From: Gordonia hirsuta DSM 44140 = NBRC 16056
GTDB lineage: Bacteria; Actinomycetota; Actinomycetes; Mycobacteriales; Mycobacteriaceae
Length of the DNA stretch: 64,000 bases
Reading direction: 5' to 3'
Assembly (NCBI RefSeq): GCF_000333015.1
Contig: NZ_BANT01000028.1
Span: 1-64,000, forward strand
Numbering within the stretch: the stretch's first letter is position 1; each line of letters starts with the position of its first letter. The notes under the pieces are model-generated. The model searched no databases. It was given only the letters and a program-made list of their open reading frames with translations, and was not told the origin of the DNA. This document shows, one piece after another, positions 47,494 to 58,274 of the stretch. The translations under genes were made by a program, and so were the position numbers.

Positions 47494-49017
47494 ATGCAGA
47501 TCACCCAGTCCCTGCGGCAAACCGCCCAGCTCACTCCCGACCACATCGTCACCATCTACGGGGACCGGCGCCGGACCGCTGCGCAGACCCTGGACCGGGT
47601 GTCCCGGCTCGCCGGTGCCTTCGTGGCGCTCGGTGCACAGACCGGCGACCGGATCGGCATCCTCTCGCTCAACAGCGATCGCTACCACGAGTTCCTGCTG
47701 GCGGCCCCATGGGCGGGCTGCGCGGTGAACCCGGTCAACATCCGCTGGAGCCCGGCGGAGATCGCCTATTCACTGGCCGACTGCGGCACCGACATCCTGC
47801 TGGTCGACGAGACCTTCGCCCCGATGATCAACACCCTCAAGGAGCTGGCGCCGAACCTGGCGACGGTGATCTTCACCGGCGACGGTGAAGCACCGGAGGG
47901 CATGCTCGACTACGAGGCGCTGATCGCCGGGTCCGACCCGATCGCCGACGCCGAGCGCGGCGGCGACGATCTCTACGGCATCTTCTACACCGGCGGCACC
48001 ACCGGCGATCCGAAGGGCGTCATGCTCAGCCACCGCGCGTGCCTCACCTCGGCGATGGGCGCGCTGGTCACCACCGACATCCTGACCCGCGGCGCCACCC
48101 TGCTGCACGCCGCCCCGATGTTCCACCTGGCAGATCTGGCCGCCTGGCACGTGGGGTGCCTGACCCGCTCCACCCACGTGATCGTCCCGATGTTCACCCC
48201 GTCCGGGGTGATCGAGGCCATCGAGAGGCACCGGGTCGTCGGCGCTCTGCTGGTGCCGACCATGATCCAGATGCTGGTCGACTCCCCCGAAGCCGCCGAC
48301 GCCGATCTATCGAGTCTGATCCACATCATCTACGGCGCCTCGCCGATCGCCGAATCACTCCTGGAGCGGACCTTCGCCCTGCTGCCCGAGGTACGCCTGA
48401 CCCAGGCCTACGGCATGACCGAACTGGCACCGATCGCCACCCTGCTCACCGCCGACGATCACCTGGACCCGGCGCTGCGCCGCTCCTGCGGTCGTCCGGC
48501 AGTGCATTCGGATCTGCGCATCGTCGGCGCCGACGGACAGGAACTCGGCCGCGGTGAGGTCGGCGAGATCATCGTCCGCGGCGACCATCTGATGTCCGGG
48601 TACTGGAACAAGCCCGACGCCACCGCCGACGCCGTGCGCGACGGCTGGATGCACACCGGCGATGCCGGCCACATGGATGCGAACGGCTACGTCTTCCTGG
48701 CCGATCGACTCAAGGACATGATCATCACCGGCGGGGAGAACGTGTACTCGGTCGAGGTGGAGAACGCGATCGCCAAACACCCCGGGGTGGCCCAGACCGC
48801 GGTGATCGGGGTGCCCGATGCGCAGTGGGGCGAGCGGGTGCACGCCGTCGTGGTGCGCGCCCCCGGCGCGCAGGTCACCGAGGACGAGCTCCGTGAGTTC
48901 TGTCGCGAGCACATCGCCAACTACAAGCTGCCCCGATCGGTGGCCTTCATCGAGGAGCTGCCGGTCTCGGGAGCCGGCAAGATCCTAAAACGCAATCTGC
49001 GCGATATGACCTGGTAG
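47494..49017 (+). CDS. Acyl-CoA synthetase (FadD-type AMP-binding ligase)
   Basis: FadD enzymes activate carboxylic acids to CoA thioesters through an acyl-adenylate. The 507-aa protein has the P-loop FYTGGTTGDPKGVML, AYGMTE, HTGDAGHMD and the final catalytic Lys region SGAGKILKRNLR. ATG 47494 has ACGGAGGACA upstream. Neighbouring fadE, echA and steroid genes suggest a steroid side-chain or other branched acid substrate, which is inference. Confidence 0.92.
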   Translation: MQITQSLRQTAQLTPDHIVTIYGDRRRTAAQTLDRVSRLAGAFVALGAQTGDRIGILSLNSDRYHEFLLAAPWAGCAVNPVNIRWSPAEIAYSLADCGTDILLVDETFAPMINTLKELAPNLATVIFTGDGEAPEGMLDYEALIAGSDPIADAERGGDDLYGIFYTGGTTGDPKGVMLSHRACLTSAMGALVTTDILTRGATLLHAAPMFHLADLAAWHVGCLTRSTHVIVPMFTPSGVIEAIERHRVVGALLVPTMIQMLVDSPEAADADLSSLIHIIYGASPIAESLLERTFALLPEVRLTQAYGMTELAPIATLLTADDHLDPALRRSCGRPAVHSDLRIVGADGQELGRGEVGEIIVRGDHLMSGYWNKPDATADAVRDGWMHTGDAGHMDANGYVFLADRLKDMIITGGENVYSVEVENAIAKHPGVAQTAVIGVPDAQWGERVHAVVVRAPGAQVTEDELREFCREHIANYKLPRSVAFIEELPVSGAGKILKRNLRDMTW

Positions 49018-49045
49018 CCGCCGCCCATCACCGAGAATCGAGCAT

Positions 49046-50464
49046 ATGGCTGAGCAGGACACCGACAGCCCGTGGTTCGGACGCCGCGATGCGCGCATGG
49101 GACCCTTCGATGCCGTCATGTACGGCATCGAAGGCGATCCGCTGCTGCGCACCGGGATCATCGCCGTGATCGATCTGGACCGATCGCCCGATCAGGACCA
49201 GGTGGCCTCGCGCACCGAGCGGCTGACCCGGATCTTCCCGCGACTGCGTCAGCGCGCCATCGGCGGCGGCTTCTCCCCCGCTCCGCCTCGCTGGGAGACC
49301 GACCCGCATTTCGACCTGGACTACCACATCCGGTGGCGCCGCCTGCCCGACGGCACCGGCGGGGACGCCCGGTCGGGGGTGCTCGCCTACGCCTCCCGAA
49401 TGGGTGAGCAGGACTTCGATCACTCCCGACCCCTGTGGGAACTGGCGGTGCTCACCGATCTCCCCGATGGCGCGGCGGCGATGATCTTCAAGATCCACCA
49501 CTCGGTCGCCGACGGCATGGGCGGAATCGCGATGAGCGCCGCCCTGTTCGATCTGACGCCCGAACCGGCCGAGCTGGGGCCGATGCCCGCGGTCGCCGCC
49601 GCCGATCCGGCGGGCGTATTGGGCCGGATGCGGCAGACCACCGCCTTCACCGTCGACGCGGTGCGCGAGACCGTGGTGGGTGCGGCCCGCGCGTACGGGC
49701 GCGGGGCCTGGAGCCTGCTCACCCGGCCGGTGCAGTCGGCCCGCACCGGCGGGCGCACGGCGATGGCGGCCGCGACGAGCCTGTCGCCGCAGGGCGAGCC
49801 GAAATCGGAGTTGATGCGCGAGCGCTCGCTGTCGTCCCGCTTCACCGCGATCGCCGTTCCCCTCGACCCGCTCAGACAGACCGCCCGCGATGCGGACGTG
49901 ACCCTCAACATCGTCTTCATCGCCGCCGTGGCGGCGGCCGTGGGCAGGTACCACCGGGACCACGGCGAGGAGTTGCCGGCCTTCCGGGTCAATATGCCGG
50001 TGAACCAGCGCAAGCCGGGCGATGAGGCCACCGGCAACCACTGGATGCCGGCGCGGTTCCTGGTGCCGTGCGGCGATCTCGATCCGGCCGCCCGGCTGCA
50101 CCAACTGCACGGCATCGTCGACGAGGCGCGCCAGGATCCGACGCTGGGGCTCTCCGATGTGCTGTACAAGGCGATGGCCGCCCTGCCCGATCCGGTGACC
50201 GAACGGCTGGCCGGCAGCCTGATGAAGGGGGTCGACGTCGCCGCCACCAATGTGCCCGGTCCCCCCATTCCGGTGTACCTGTGCGGGGCGGCGGTCACCG
50301 GTATGACCGCCTTCGCCCCCAAGGCCGGGGCCGCGGCGAACATCGGGCTGCTCACCTACAACGCGATCGCCCACATCGGCGTCAACGCCGACGTCGTCGC
50401 CATCCCCGACGTCGACGAGTTCACCGCCTACCTGACGCAGGCCTTCGCCGATTACGGCGGCTGA
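49046..50464 (+). CDS. Wax-ester synthase / diacylglycerol acyltransferase
   Basis: WS/DGAT enzymes esterify acyl-CoA to fatty alcohols or diacylglycerol for storage lipid. The 472-aa protein has the active motif HHSVADG (His151, His152, Asp156), the second conserved region near NVPGPPIPVYLCGA and the C-terminal GAAANIGLLTYN. It follows fadD by 28 nt, probably in one operon, linking substrate activation to triacylglycerol storage or to release of CoA. Confidence 0.9.
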   Translation: MAEQDTDSPWFGRRDARMGPFDAVMYGIEGDPLLRTGIIAVIDLDRSPDQDQVASRTERLTRIFPRLRQRAIGGGFSPAPPRWETDPHFDLDYHIRWRRLPDGTGGDARSGVLAYASRMGEQDFDHSRPLWELAVLTDLPDGAAAMIFKIHHSVADGMGGIAMSAALFDLTPEPAELGPMPAVAAADPAGVLGRMRQTTAFTVDAVRETVVGAARAYGRGAWSLLTRPVQSARTGGRTAMAAATSLSPQGEPKSELMRERSLSSRFTAIAVPLDPLRQTARDADVTLNIVFIAAVAAAVGRYHRDHGEELPAFRVNMPVNQRKPGDEATGNHWMPARFLVPCGDLDPAARLHQLHGIVDEARQDPTLGLSDVLYKAMAALPDPVTERLAGSLMKGVDVAATNVPGPPIPVYLCGAAVTGMTAFAPKAGAAANIGLLTYNAIAHIGVNADVVAIPDVDEFTAYLTQAFADYGG

Positions 50465-50498
50465 GGCGGGCCGGAGCAGCGCGCACGGGCGAGCGGCC

Positions 50499-51074
50499 TC
50501 ACAGCCACTCGTCGCCGCCGTTCCAGGTGAGGAAGTCGCTCAGCGCCTCCTGCGCGGGCGTGACCCGCGGGTGTTCGGTCGACAGGTATCCGCCGCGGTA
50601 GAACAGCAGCGGCTTGTCCTGAAGCACCTCACCGAGGGTCTGCGCGCGGCCGACGACGATGTGATGATCGCCGCCGTCGAAGATGTTCTCCACCGTGCAC
50701 TCCACCCAGGTCAGGCAGTGCCGGATCACCGGCAGCCCGAGCGGGGACGCATCCCAGTCGACCCCGGCGAACTTGTCCTGGCCGGGGGCGCCGAACTTCG
50801 CGCTGACCGACTGCTGCCGGTTGGCCAGCACGTTGACGCAGAACGCGCCGCGCTCGGCGATCACCGGCCAGGTCCGCGAGGACTTCATCGGACAGAACAG
50901 CACCAGCGGCGGGTCCAGGGACAACGCCGTGAAGCTCTGGCACGCGAACCCCACCGGCGCCTCGTCCCCGTCGAGGGTGGTGATGATGGTGACGCCGGTG
51001 CAGAACTGACCCATCGCGGTGCGGAACTGCCGCGAATCGAAGTCGGCGGACCCGTACGGCGACAGCGGCGCCAT
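50499..51074 (-). CDS. hsaB: Flavin reductase HsaB
   Basis: HsaB supplies reduced flavin to the oxygenase HsaA in steroid A-ring breakdown. The 191-aa FMN-reductase fold protein has QFCTGVTIITTLDG, FACQSFTALSLDPPLVLFC and FYRGGYLS. ATG 51074 starts 3 nt after the hsaC stop. Last gene of the hsaA-hsaC-hsaB transcript. Confidence 0.92.
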   Translation of the reverse strand: MAPLSPYGSADFDSRQFRTAMGQFCTGVTIITTLDGDEAPVGFACQSFTALSLDPPLVLFCPMKSSRTWPVIAERGAFCVNVLANRQQSVSAKFGAPGQDKFAGVDWDASPLGLPVIRHCLTWVECTVENIFDGGDHHIVVGRAQTLGEVLQDKPLLFYRGGYLSTEHPRVTPAQEALSDFLTWNGGDEWL

Positions 51075-51077
51075 CGG

Positions 51078-53217
<2,140 letters not shown>

Positions 53218-53261
53218 GGCCCCTCCGTTCTCGTGGCGTACTTGGGTCGCTGAGTCAATAT

Positions 53262-53275
53262 TAGAACACGTTCTC
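53262..53275. promoter_or_regulatory. KstR-type operator, hsaA side
   Basis: TAGAACACGTTCTC matches 7 of the 8 fixed bases of the recalled KstR motif TnnAACnnGTTnnA. It overlaps the minus-strand -10 box TAATAT (53258-53263) of hsaA, so a bound repressor would block that promoter. Confidence 0.75.
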
Positions 53276-53284
53276 ATTCTGATG

Positions 53285-53298
53285 TGGAACGTGTTCTA
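53285..53298. promoter_or_regulatory. KstR-type operator, kshA side
   Basis: TGGAACGTGTTCTA matches all 8 fixed bases of the recalled KstR motif. Its end overlaps the plus-strand -10 box TACTAT (53297-53302) of kshA. The box is a near mirror image of the hsaA side. Confidence 0.82.
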
Positions 53299-53341
53299 CT
53301 ATTGGCATATCAACGCTGTTCACAAGGAGGGCGGCCTCACC

Positions 53342-54523
53342 ATGACGACGACCGACACCGGAATCCGGGAAATCGACACCGGCACCCCGCCGACCCGCTT
53401 CGCCCGCGGCTGGCACTGCATCGGCCTGGTGGACGAGTACACCGACGGAAAACCCCACTCGCTGGAGATCTTCGGCACCAAGCTGGTGGTGTGGGCCGAT
53501 ACCGCCGGCGAGGTGAAGGCGCTGGACGCCTACTGCCGGCACATGGGCGCCGACCTGTCCAAAGGGCAGGTCCGCGGCGACAATGTGGCCTGCCCGTTCC
53601 ACGGCTGGCAGTGGAACGGCAAGGGCCGCTGCGCCCAGGTCCCCTACGCCAAGCGCAATCCGAAGCTGGCCAAGACCCGCACCTGGCCGACCATGCAGCG
53701 CAACGGCCAGGTCTTCGTCTACAACGACCCCGAGGGCAATCCGCCGCCCGAGGACTGCATCATCCCCGAGGTCGCCGAGTACGGCGACCAGGGATGGACC
53801 GACTGGAAGTGGAACACCCTGGTGATCGAGGGCTCCAACTGCCGCGAGATCATCGACAACGTCGTGGACATGGCGCACTTCTTCTACGTGCACTACGCCC
53901 TGCCCGACTACTTCAAGAACGTCTTCGAGGGCCAGACCGCGGCGCAGTACATGAACAGCCACGGGCGCCCGGATGTGGGCATCTCCGCGGCCTACGGCGA
54001 CACCCGGCTGGAGTCGATCGCCGCCTATTACGGGCCGTCGTACATGCTCAACCCGATGGTGCAGTACTACGGCGAGTACGCGGTGGAGACCATCTTGACC
54101 AACTGCCACTACCCGATCGATGCGAACTCTTTCGTGCTGATGTTCGGAGTGATGGCCAAGATCCCCGAGGGCCTGTCCCCCGAGCAGGCCGACAAGATGG
54201 CCGACAAGATCACCGCCGGCATCGAGGTCGGCTTCTTGCAGGACGTCGAGATCTGGAAGCACAAGACCCGCATCGACAACCCCCTGCTGGTCGAGGAGGA
54301 CGGACCGGTCTATCAGCTGCGCCGCTGGTACGAACAGTTCTACGTCGACATCGACGATGTCACCGACGAGATGACCGACCGCTTCGAATACGAGATCGAC
54401 ACCTCCAAGGCCCTGGAGAACTGGAACATCGAGATCCAGGAGAACCTGAGCCGGCAGGCCGAGGAGCGCGCCGCCCAGCAGGCCGCCGAGGCCGCGACGG
54501 CCACCGAGAACTCGTCGCTCTGA
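53342..54523 (+). CDS. kshA: 3-ketosteroid 9-alpha-monooxygenase oxygenase KshA
   Basis: KshA hydroxylates C9 of 3-ketosteroids, which with KstD opens ring B. The 393-aa Rieske oxygenase has the 2Fe-2S motif CRHMG (Cys65, His67) and CPFHGW (Cys84, His87), and the iron site DMAHFFYVHYALP. ATG 53342 follows AAGGAGGGC at 11-nt spacing. The reductase KshB is not in the window. Confidence 0.96.
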   Translation: MTTTDTGIREIDTGTPPTRFARGWHCIGLVDEYTDGKPHSLEIFGTKLVVWADTAGEVKALDAYCRHMGADLSKGQVRGDNVACPFHGWQWNGKGRCAQVPYAKRNPKLAKTRTWPTMQRNGQVFVYNDPEGNPPPEDCIIPEVAEYGDQGWTDWKWNTLVIEGSNCREIIDNVVDMAHFFYVHYALPDYFKNVFEGQTAAQYMNSHGRPDVGISAAYGDTRLESIAAYYGPSYMLNPMVQYYGEYAVETILTNCHYPIDANSFVLMFGVMAKIPEGLSPEQADKMADKITAGIEVGFLQDVEIWKHKTRIDNPLLVEEDGPVYQLRRWYEQFYVDIDDVTDEMTDRFEYEIDTSKALENWNIEIQENLSRQAEERAAQQAAEAATATENSSL

Positions 54524-54903
54524 TGACCGGCGGCGGAACCGACGGGGCGGGCGGCTGGGCCAAGGCTCCGGATTACACCGGCGATCCCGCGCGCCTGGCC
54601 GCCATCGCCACGGCCACCGCGCGCGATCGGCGGCACTACCTGCGCGGCGGGATGACCGAGCTGGAATGCCGCACCTGTCACGCCTGCGTGCTGGTGAAGA
54701 AGACCAGCCCGCATCACACCAGCGTGCAGTGGAACGACGAGGCGCTCGCGCGCTGCCAGGAGATCGCCGAGATCCGCGCCGAGGGCGGCAACCCGGCCAT
54801 GCTGCCGACCTGTCCGCGCCTGTCGGCATCAATCGACCACGGGGTCGCCGAGGGGATCGTCCCGCGCGAATCCCCCGAGACCGACCCCGACGGTTACTGG
54901 TAA
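54523..54903 (+). CDS. Small CxxCxxC protein coupled to kshA
   Basis: 126-aa soluble protein of no recognised family. It has a Cys49-x2-Cys52-x2-Cys55 cluster (CRTCHAC), a His64-His65 pair and Cys97, enough ligands for a zinc or Fe-S site. Its ATG shares a base with the kshA stop (TGATG), so it is made with KshA. I recall an uncharacterised gene beside kshA (Rv3527) in M. tuberculosis that could be equivalent. A role in KshA assembly or electron supply is possible but unproven. Confidence 0.75.
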   Translation: MTGGGTDGAGGWAKAPDYTGDPARLAAIATATARDRRHYLRGGMTELECRTCHACVLVKKTSPHHTSVQWNDEALARCQEIAEIRAEGGNPAMLPTCPRLSASIDHGVAEGIVPRESPETDPDGYW

Positions 54904-54929
54904 CGCCCGTCCTGGTTTATCCTCCATAC

Positions 54930-54943
54930 TGAAACGTGTTCTA
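54930..54943 (+). promoter_or_regulatory. KstR-type operator upstream of kstD
   Basis: TGAAACGTGTTCTA matches all 8 fixed bases of the recalled KstR motif and shares AACGTGTTCTA with the kshA box. It is 42 nt before the kstD ATG. Confidence 0.8.
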
Positions 54944-54985
54944 GTTCTTCGCGGCGGCCATGTCCGACCGCAGAGGGGAATCCCT

Positions 54986-56704
54986 ATGCCGCAAGAGACC
55001 GTCGACGTCGTCGTGGTGGGGGCCGGCGGGGCCGGCCTGTCGGCCGCCCTGACCGCCGCCAGCCAGGGGCTGCGCACCGTGCTGATCGAGAAGTCGCCGT
55101 ACTGGGGCGGCAGCACCTCGCGGTCCGGTGGCGGCGTGTGGATTCCCAACAACTCGGTGCTGCGCCGCGACGGGGTCACCGACACCCCGCAGGAGGCCCG
55201 CACCTACGCCCACGCGATCATCGGCGAACACGCACCGGCCGACAAGATCGATGCCTATCTGGATCGCGGCCCCGAGGCGCTGGACTATCTGATGGCCCAT
55301 GCCCCGCTGGATCTGGAATGGGTCCGCGGCTACTCCGACTACTACCCGGAGGCCCCCGGCGGGCGGGCCGGCGGCCGGTCGATCGAACCGCGCCCGTTCG
55401 ATGCCCGACGCCTCGGCGACGACCTGAACACCCTGCATCCGCAGTACACCAAGGCCCCGCTGAACATGGTGGTGCTGCAAAGCGACTACAAGTGGATGAA
55501 CGTCGGCTTCCGGCACTGGCGCGGGGTGGCCAAGATGGCCAAGGTCGCCGGCCGGTTCACCTGGTCGCGCTCGCGGAACAAGAAGATGATCGCCATGGGC
55601 GCGGCCCTGGCCGCCGAACTGCTGCTGGGCTGCCGGGCCGCCGGAGTGGACCTGCGGCTGAACACCCCGCTGACCGGGCTGCTGACCGACGGCGACACCG
55701 TGACCGGGGTGCGGCTCGAGCACGACGGCCAGGAGGTGGACCTGCGGGCCCGCTACGGGGTGATCCTGGCCAGCGGCGGTTTCGAGAACAACGCCGATAT
55801 GCGGGCGCGGTACCAGCGCGCACCGATCGGCACCGACTGGACCACCGGGGCACCGTCGAACACCGGCGACGGCATCCTGGCGGCCGCGCGGATCGGCGCG
55901 GACCTGTCCCTGATGGACGATGCGTGGTGGGGCCCGACGATCCCGCTACCCAAGGGCCCCTGGTTCGCCCTGTCCGAGCGCAGCGTGCCGGGCACCTTCA
56001 TGGTCAACCAGCACGGGGAACGCTTCATGAACGAGTCGCTGCCCTACGTCGAGGCCGTTCACCAGATGTACGGTGGCGAATTCGGCCAGGGCGAAGGCCC
56101 CGGCGCCAATGTGCCGGCCTGGATGATCATGGACCAGCGATGCCGCAACCGGTATCTGTTCGCCGGGATACCCGCACGCCAGCCGCTGCCCAAGAGCTGG
56201 CTGGAGTCGGGGGTGGTGGTCAAAGCCGTGAGCATCGCCGAACTCGCCGAGAAGATCGGCGTCGACCCGGCCGCACTGAGCGCCACCACCGCACGGTTCA
56301 ACGGCTTCGCCCGCAGCGGCACCGACGAAGACTTCCGCCGCGGCGCCAGTGCCTACGACAACTACTACGGCGATCCCACCAACAAGCCCAACCCGAATCT
56401 GGGCGCGGTGGACAAGGCGCCGTTCTACGCCGTCAAGATGGTGCCCGGCGACCTGGGCACCAAGGGCGGTGTGGACACCGACGCGACCGGCCGGGTGCTG
56501 CGCGCCGACGGCAGTGTGATCGACGGCCTCTACGCCGCCGGCAACACCAGTGCGCCGGTGATGGGCCACACCTACGCCGGCCCGGGTGCCACCATCGGCC
56601 CGGCCATGGTCTTCGGCTACCTGGCCGCACTCGACGTACTCGAACGCTCCCGCTCAGACGCCACCGACGATCCCGCTACCGACGCCACCGCAGGAGTGCA
56701 GTAA
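54986..56704 (+). CDS. kstD: 3-ketosteroid delta-1-dehydrogenase KstD
   Basis: KstD introduces the 1,2 double bond into ring A of 3-ketosteroids with FAD. The 572-aa protein has the FAD motif VVVGAGGAGLSAA (about residues 8-20), GGSTSRSGGGVWIPNN, the active-site Tyr region GYSDYYPEAPGG, FMNESLPYVEA and the C-terminal GNTSAPVMGHTYAGPG. It resembles Rv3537 as I recall it. ATG 54986 follows AGAGGGGAA. Leads an operon with a MaoC hydratase and a DUF6918-like gene. Confidence 0.94.
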   Translation: MPQETVDVVVVGAGGAGLSAALTAASQGLRTVLIEKSPYWGGSTSRSGGGVWIPNNSVLRRDGVTDTPQEARTYAHAIIGEHAPADKIDAYLDRGPEALDYLMAHAPLDLEWVRGYSDYYPEAPGGRAGGRSIEPRPFDARRLGDDLNTLHPQYTKAPLNMVVLQSDYKWMNVGFRHWRGVAKMAKVAGRFTWSRSRNKKMIAMGAALAAELLLGCRAAGVDLRLNTPLTGLLTDGDTVTGVRLEHDGQEVDLRARYGVILASGGFENNADMRARYQRAPIGTDWTTGAPSNTGDGILAAARIGADLSLMDDAWWGPTIPLPKGPWFALSERSVPGTFMVNQHGERFMNESLPYVEAVHQMYGGEFGQGEGPGANVPAWMIMDQRCRNRYLFAGIPARQPLPKSWLESGVVVKAVSIAELAEKIGVDPAALSATTARFNGFARSGTDEDFRRGASAYDNYYGDPTNKPNPNLGAVDKAPFYAVKMVPGDLGTKGGVDTDATGRVLRADGSVIDGLYAAGNTSAPVMGHTYAGPGATIGPAMVFGYLAALDVLERSRSDATDDPATDATAGVQ

Positions 56705-56706
56705 TC

Positions 56707-57570
56707 ATGCCCATCGATCCGGCCATCGCCGTCGGCGCCGACCTGGGCGCCACCACCTTCTCCTGGACGCCGCGCGAAGTAGCCCTCTACAACCTCGCCG
56801 TCGGCGCCGCCGCTGACCCGATGGACCCGGCCGGGCTGGAGTACGTGTGCGACGCCGACCCGAAGGTCCTGCCGACCTTCGCCACGGTGGCCGCCACCTT
56901 CCTGGCCACGCAGCCGCCCACCGTCCGCTTCCCCGGCGTCGACATCGATCTGGCCAAGGTGGTGCACGGCAGCCAGGAGGTGCAGGTGCACCGGCCGCTG
57001 CCGCCGTCGGGCACCGCCACCACCTCCACCCGGATCGCCGAGGTCCAGGACAAGGGTTCGGCCGCGGTGATCGTGCAGGAGTCGCAGACCGTCGACGAGA
57101 CCGGCAGCCCGCTGTGGACCGCGCGCAGTTCCATCTTCGCCAAAGGCGAGGGCGGCTTCGGCGGCGAGCGCGGCAGCTCCACCCGCCTCACCCTGCCCGA
57201 GCGGGAACCGGACTACGATCTGGTCGCCCCAACACTGCCGCAGCAGGCCCTGCTGTACCGGCTGTGCGGTGATCGCAATCCGCTGCACAGCGATCCGCAG
57301 TTCGCCGCGGCGGCCGGCTTTCCGCGACCGATCCTGCATGGGCTGTGCACCTACGGGACGGTGTGCCGGGCACTGGCCGATGCGGTCTTCGGCGGGGACA
57401 CCGCCCGTGTCGGCGGCTTCGGCGCCAACTTTGCCGGCGTCGTCTTCCCCGGTGAGACGCTGCGGATCCGGGCCTGGGAGGATGGGAAACGATTGCTGGC
57501 GTCGGTCGCCGTGGTCGAGCGCGACGACGCGCCCGCCCTGGCGAACGTCGTGCTGTCACCCTCACCCTGA
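56707..57570 (+). CDS. MaoC-type enoyl-CoA hydratase
   Basis: 287-aa double hot-dog protein. The C-terminal domain has the hydratase-2 motif GDRNPLHSDPQFAAAAGFPRP (Asp and His catalytic, cited in part) followed by ILHGLCTYG. The family hydrates bulky 2-enoyl-CoAs such as those of the steroid side chain. The pairing kstD-hydratase matches Rv3537-Rv3538 as recalled. ATG 56707 starts 2 nt after the kstD stop. Confidence 0.88.
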   Translation: MPIDPAIAVGADLGATTFSWTPREVALYNLAVGAAADPMDPAGLEYVCDADPKVLPTFATVAATFLATQPPTVRFPGVDIDLAKVVHGSQEVQVHRPLPPSGTATTSTRIAEVQDKGSAAVIVQESQTVDETGSPLWTARSSIFAKGEGGFGGERGSSTRLTLPEREPDYDLVAPTLPQQALLYRLCGDRNPLHSDPQFAAAAGFPRPILHGLCTYGTVCRALADAVFGGDTARVGGFGANFAGVVFPGETLRIRAWEDGKRLLASVAVVERDDAPALANVVLSPSP

Positions 57571-57607
57571 CCCACCGGTCGGCCGTTCCGCCCTAAGGAG
57601 ACCTTCG

Positions 57608-58042
57608 ATGACCTCGTCCCTGGCCCCCCTGCTCGCTCAGCGCGAGGCACTCGCCCAAGATCTGGCGCAGGTCGTCGACGACGAGGTGAAGGGCCAGACC
57701 GGGATGTCGGGGGCGGCGGTGAAGGCCGCCTATGCCACGGTGCGCAAATTCAAGCCGGGCATCGTGGCCACGGCCACCTGGCACATGCTGCCGGGCTTCC
57801 TCGACGCACTCGCCCCGTTCTGGGACGAGCGCGGATCCAGCCCGTTCGGGGAGTACCTGACCGCGCACTCGGAGGCGGCCAGCGAAGCCCTGCTGGCGGT
57901 GACCGACCAGCAGGCGCAGAGCGCCGCGGCGCCGCTGGCGAAGGCCTATACGAGCCTGCGCGGTAAGGGCAAGGGGTACGTCGCCGCGGCGCTGGGACCG
58001 GTCGGCGAGGCAATCGCCGGCCACGCCGACGACGCGGCTTAG
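57608..58042 (+). CDS. DUF6918-like small helical protein
   Basis: 144-aa soluble protein, alanine-rich and helical, with AAYATVRKFKPGIV and WHMLPGFLDALAPFWDE. AAGGAGACC precedes ATG 57608. Similar small proteins occur widely in Mycobacteriales with no known role. It ends 2 nt before the stop of the convergent 48-aa gene. Confidence 0.65.
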   Translation: MTSSLAPLLAQREALAQDLAQVVDDEVKGQTGMSGAAVKAAYATVRKFKPGIVATATWHMLPGFLDALAPFWDERGSSPFGEYLTAHSEAASEALLAVTDQQAQSAAAPLAKAYTSLRGKGKGYVAAALGPVGEAIAGHADDAA

Positions 58043-58044
58043 AC

Positions 58045-58191
58045 TCAGGCGGCGCCGGTGAGCAGCACCAGGATCAGCGCCAGCACACCGACCAGGACGG
58101 TGAGCAGCGCTAAGACCCGCCACAGGTGCAGGCGGCCGGGCGACAGGTCAGTGGCGGAGACACGGGACGGGGCGACGTGATGAGAAGCCAT
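58045..58191 (-). CDS. 48-residue single-span membrane protein
   Basis: Begins MASHHVAPSRVSATDL and then has one strongly hydrophobic span (LALLTVLVGVLALILVLL) ending TGAA. It is too short for usual gene callers. Support comes from a clean membrane segment, high third-position GC and a divergent promoter region with the MFS gene. The ribosome site is weak (AAAGTGAA). Function unknown. Confidence 0.55.
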   Translation of the reverse strand: MASHHVAPSRVSATDLSPGRLHLWRVLALLTVLVGVLALILVLLTGAA

Positions 58192-58274
58192 GACGGTTCA
58201 CTTTCGGTTGGAAGCGGTGTGATTCCGTACAACCACTGTGACACAAGTTACGAATGTTACAAGTAGGGGCGGGT

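Noticed and set aside
55138-57570. An 810-codon frame whose first part overlaps kstD
   Set aside because: The first 520 codons are an Arg-rich shadow of kstD in another frame. Only the part from 56707 (the MaoC hydratase) is real.
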